From assembly GCA_003518205.1 (NCBI GenBank), contig DOZC01000060.1, positions 631-9,161 on the forward strand: a stretch of 8,531 nt of DNA, given 5' to 3'. The stretch is from Minisyncoccota bacterium. GTDB lineage: Bacteria; Patescibacteriota; Microgenomatia; UBA1400; PJMF01. Numbering within the stretch: the first letter of the stretch is position 1; each line of letters begins with the position of its first letter. Shown one piece after another: positions 6,376 through 8,531 of the stretch. A model generated the notes under the pieces. The model searched no databases. It was not told the DNA's origin and was given only the letters and a program-made list of their open reading frames with translations. Both the position numbers and the translations under genes were made by a program.

Positions 6376-6733
6376 GCCAGATAATTCCGGTGGTGATCAA
6401 ACTCAGACCAATGGCTAGTTTTTGATTTAAAGTTAAAAAACTGAATAAATAAACTTGAGTTAAAAATATCGCTATCAAGAAGACTAAGTAACTTCCTGGC
6501 CAGAACCAATTTTGAACTTCACTAGGTTGATATCGAGTCAAAAGCATGCCGCAAAAACCCAAAAATCCTAAACCCAGTAATAAAGTTGGAAATTTTGCTC
6601 GTCGAGTTAGCCACCAATTTTTCAAGTTTAAAAATTTGGGGTAATCAAGCGAAAAATTAGCTTGGTAAGTTCGGCGAGATTTAGCGCGCTGAACTTGGGT
6701 TGTATTGGGAAAAGTTTCTGAAGTTAAAATCAT
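6350..6733 (-). CDS. Small three-helix membrane protein of unknown function
   Basis: This is a 127-aa protein that I do not recognise. A basic, aromatic N-terminal part (residues 1-47, with RAKSRRTY at 16-23 and WWLTRRAK at 40-47) is probably cytoplasmic. Three hydrophobic segments follow at about 48-66, 78-100 and 104-121, and it ends in KLHRFEW. No catalytic motif is visible. Its last 26 bp overlap the 3' end of the RelA/SpoT-like gene tail to tail. Its start lies 50 bp from the ATG of rmuC, which is transcribed the other way. The ATG at 6733 is preferred over the in-frame TTG at 6739. A continuous frame with a clear membrane pattern supports a real gene, but the lack of a recognised family keeps confidence moderate. 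Confidence 0.65.
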   Translation of the reverse strand: MILTSETFPNTTQVQRAKSRRTYQANFSLDYPKFLNLKNWWLTRRAKFPTLLLGLGFLGFCGMLLTRYQPSEVQNWFWPGSYLVFLIAIFLTQVYLFSFLTLNQKLAIGLSLITTGIIWLKLHRFEW

Positions 6734-6771
6734 AATCAACTTAAACTCTAGGCTCGATGAGCGCTTTCCAG

Positions 6772-6777
6772 TATACT
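6772..6777 (+). promoter_or_regulatory. -10 box of rmuC, predicted leaderless start
   Basis: TATACT is followed by 6 nt and then the ATG at 6784. The same TATACT-6 nt-ATG spacing occurs before the gene at 7966, and TATAAT-7 nt-GTG before metG. This spacing supports the ATG at 6784 as the true rmuC start rather than the in-frame ATG at 6757. The box would lie within the coding frame if the longer start were used. Confidence 0.5.
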
Positions 6778-6783
6778 CAACTC

Positions 6784-7947
6784 ATGATGACATTTTTACT
6801 GGTGGTTTTGGTGATCTTGATGTTGGCGTTAGTCGCTGGTGCGGCGGTAATTTATTTTGCCCTCCAAAAACAATTGTCTCAAACTCAAACTCCGGAACAA
6901 GCTAGTGCTCAGGCCGAATCTTTGGTAGCTAAAGTTTTTGGTTTGAGCGCCAACCAAATCGCCGCCCAAAGCAAAGCTATTTTAAGTAGTGAAAAAGACA
7001 CCATCAAACTAGATTTGGCCAATAAGCAACAAGTCATGGAAAAACTGGTGGCAGAATTGCGTCAGGAAATGCAGACCAAACAAGAGGAAATTCGCCACCT
7101 GGAAAAAGATCGACTGAAGCAATTCACCGAAATGACTACCGCTCTGACTGATCATCGCAAACTCACCGATGAGTTGAAAACTTCCACGGAACAATTGGCC
7201 AGTGTCCTCTCTAACAATCAAATGCGGGGTGAATGGGGCGAGCGAATTATCGAAGATTTGCTGCGAAGTAATGGTTTGGTGGAAGGCACTCACTACGCTA
7301 GACAACAATTTTTGACTGGTTCCACCACTCTCAAGCCAGACATTTCTTTAAAACTGCCAGACAACAAGGTTGTGGCGGTGGATGCCAAGTTTCCCTATCA
7401 AGAAATTCAAAAAATGGCTGTGGCGGAGACCAAATCCGCTAAGGCCGGTCACGCCAAACAGTTTGAAACTGACTTAAAAATCAAGATTGCCAAAGTTGCG
7501 GCCTACATTGATCCGGAACATGGCACTTTAGATTACGCCATTATGTTCGTGCCCAACGAGATGGTTTTCTCATTCATCAATCAAAAATTCCCATATTTGG
7601 TGGATGAAGCTATGAGCAAGCGAGTCATGATCGTGTCACCGTTTACTTTTTTGATTGTGGCCAAAACTGTTTTAGAAAGTTATCGCAACTTTATGATCGG
7701 CGACAAACTCAAAGAGGTGGTGAGATATGTGGATGAGTTTGCTAAAGAATGGAGTTTATATAAAGAAGAATTTGGTAAGTTTGGTCGGTCTATTGAGACG
7801 TTGAGAATTGGTTTTGAGAAACTCACCACCACTCGCACCAAACAAATGGACAAGCGCATTGACAGAATTGAGGGGTATAGAACCGGGAGTTTAACTGCCG
7901 GAGTTTCCAAAAATATTCCTCTGATTGAGGCGGAAATTGAGACCTAA
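6784..7947 (+). CDS. rmuC: DNA recombination protein RmuC homologue
   Basis: RmuC proteins are predicted membrane-anchored nucleases that limit recombination between inverted repeats. This 387-aa copy begins with a membrane segment directly after the start (about residues 3-27). A predicted coiled coil follows (about 70-145), then the RmuC domain (numbered from 6784): MRGEWGERIIEDLL (147-160), LKPDISLKLPD (183-193), VVAVDAKFP (196-204, the PD-(D/E)XK-like VDAK core), MFVPNEMVFSF (254-264) and the segment VMIVSPFTFLIVAKTV (281-296). The C-terminal tail is short. An in-frame ATG at 6757 would add nine polar residues, but the TATACT box favours 6784. It is divergent from the small membrane gene and ends 18 bp before the next gene. 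The role in inverted-repeat stability is notable beside the hairpin-rich locus, though no functional link is shown. Confidence 0.95.
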   Translation: MMTFLLVVLVILMLALVAGAAVIYFALQKQLSQTQTPEQASAQAESLVAKVFGLSANQIAAQSKAILSSEKDTIKLDLANKQQVMEKLVAELRQEMQTKQEEIRHLEKDRLKQFTEMTTALTDHRKLTDELKTSTEQLASVLSNNQMRGEWGERIIEDLLRSNGLVEGTHYARQQFLTGSTTLKPDISLKLPDNKVVAVDAKFPYQEIQKMAVAETKSAKAGHAKQFETDLKIKIAKVAAYIDPEHGTLDYAIMFVPNEMVFSFINQKFPYLVDEAMSKRVMIVSPFTFLIVAKTVLESYRNFMIGDKLKEVVRYVDEFAKEWSLYKEEFGKFGRSIETLRIGFEKLTTTRTKQMDKRIDRIEGYRTGSLTAGVSKNIPLIEAEIET

Positions 7948-7950
7948 ATT

Positions 7951-7959
7951 TGCTATACT
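7951..7959 (+). promoter_or_regulatory. Extended -10 promoter of the DUF6922/AbiEii-like pair, predicted leaderless
   Basis: TGcTATACT is a TG-extended -10 sequence. It is followed by 6 nt (tagggt) and the ATG at 7966, so the transcript should begin at or next to the start codon. It sits in the 18-bp gap after rmuC, indicating that the pair can be transcribed independently of rmuC. No -35 of note is visible. Confidence 0.6.
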
Positions 7960-7965
7960 TAGGGT

Positions 7966-8241
7966 ATGACTCAAGTTCAGGATATCATTAAAGCTAAACC
8001 ATCTTTAGCGTGGTGGATTAGTCAGGATAAGATTAAAGATTTAACTTCAGCCGCAGTTTTAGAACAAGTTCTAAACTATGGTGATTGGGAAGATGTGCAG
8101 CAATATCTTAAGTTAGCTGGTCTGGCTAAAACAGCTGAAATTTTTGCCATTCAACTTCAAAAGCCCAGAGTTAATATTAGACCAGAAATTGCTCATTATT
8201 TTAAACTTTATTTGCAAGCTCATGCACTTAAACATTCTTAA
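7966..8241 (+). CDS. Small helical DUF6922-like protein, putative antitoxin partner
   Basis: This 91-aa protein appears all-helical. The run VLEQVLNYGDWEDVQQYLKL (31-50), preceded by AWWISQD (15-21), resembles the small DUF6922-type proteins often found directly upstream of AbiEii-like nucleotidyltransferases. That family link is from memory of the pattern and should be searched. No DNA-binding or catalytic motif is obvious. Its stop overlaps the next start by 20 bp, so the two are probably co-translated and may act together as antitoxin and toxin. The start is set by the extended -10 box 6 nt upstream. It could also be an accessory subunit of the nucleotidyltransferase. Confidence 0.75.
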   Translation: MTQVQDIIKAKPSLAWWISQDKIKDLTSAAVLEQVLNYGDWEDVQQYLKLAGLAKTAEIFAIQLQKPRVNIRPEIAHYFKLYLQAHALKHS

Positions 8242-8531
8242 TTTAGATCAAGCAAAACTTTTACCTTTGCTAGAAGAGTTTGGAGCTGAGTTTGGTTTGG
8301 TTGGTGGTACAGCCATCGCGCTGCAGTTGGGTCACAGGCGATCGATTGATTTTGATTTTTTTAAAACAGAAAGCTTTTCGACTCAAAAAATTCAACAGCG
8401 ATTGCGTAAATTGATTAAAATTGATCGGATTCTCATTGATGGTCAAGAGGAGCTGACTTTGATCGCCAATCGCGTTAAACTCACCTTTTATCTTTTTCCT
8501 TTCCCAATTACTTTTACGGAAGACTTTACTT
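8222..8531 (+). CDS. AbiEii/MNT-like nucleotidyltransferase, putative toxin (partial, C-terminus off the right edge)
   Basis: The first 103 residues are visible. LVGGTAIALQLGHRRSIDFDFF (its core spans residues 27-47) is the typical signature of the AbiEii-like nucleotidyltransferase fold: the GG-T/S nucleotide-binding turn at 28-30 and the metal-binding DxD pair D43 and D45, next to the conserved R-x-S-x-D-x-D pattern. AbiEii toxins transfer nucleotides to target RNAs and act in abortive phage infection or toxin-antitoxin systems; others in the fold have unknown targets. The ATG at 8222 lies inside the preceding small gene in another frame (20-bp overlap). The rest of the protein lies beyond the window, so its length and C-terminal domain are unknown. 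Confidence 0.85.
   Translation, partial: MHLNILNLDQAKLLPLLEEFGAEFGLVGGTAIALQLGHRRSIDFDFFKTESFSTQKIQQRLRKLIKIDRILIDGQEELTLIANRVKLTFYLFPFPITFTEDFT

Noticed and set aside
6757..6783. rmuC start at the upstream ATG (6757)
   Set aside because: A TATACT box lies inside this stretch, exactly 6 nt before the ATG at 6784, and the membrane segment begins directly after 6784. The longer start remains possible.

Overview
The window looks like part of a small-genome, uncultivated bacterium, most likely a member of the Candidate Phyla Radiation (Patescibacteria). This is an inference from several features. Gene starts are tightly packed and lack Shine-Dalgarno sequences. The methionyl-tRNA synthetase is short (482 aa) and divergent, and the RelA/SpoT homologue seems to keep only its hydrolase half. 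The standard genetic code fits: TGA serves as a stop in metG and in the RelA/SpoT gene, with no in-frame TGA. No rRNA, tRNA, CRISPR array or transposase was seen.

Layout. Positions 1-3534 hold a minus-strand cluster transcribed in the order metG (methionyl-tRNA synthetase), tatD (metal-dependent DNase), then a membrane-anchored family 2 glycosyltransferase that runs off the left edge. metG has a perfect TATAAT box only 7 nt before its GTG, suggesting a leaderless mRNA. Divergent from metG, a plus-strand promoter at 3625-3653 begins the most unusual part of the window: about 680 bp (3660-4342) filled almost end to end with near-perfect hairpins, closed by a terminator. It contains a 131-codon open frame (3884-4279) for a small membrane-anchored protein. 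Its start codon lies in the only clearly unpaired, A-rich stretch. I do not recognise this element. It could be a highly folded mRNA or a structured RNA with a coding function.

Positions 4495-6375 encode a RelA/SpoT-type protein with an intact HD (p)ppGpp hydrolase site, no recognisable synthetase motifs and a C-terminal TGS-like domain. A small three-helix membrane protein (6350-6733, minus strand) overlaps its 3' end tail to tail. That gene's start lies close to the start of rmuC (6784-7947), which is transcribed the other way.

The right end holds a two-gene unit. A small helical protein resembling DUF6922 (7966-8241) overlaps by 20 bp an AbiEii-like nucleotidyltransferase that is cut by the window edge. 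This arrangement resembles a toxin-antitoxin or phage-defence module. It has its own extended -10 promoter 6 nt before the ATG.

The genes thus combine housekeeping translation and DNA maintenance (metG, tatD, rmuC), envelope glycan synthesis, an alarmone hydrolase, one candidate defence module and one undescribed hairpin-saturated gene.
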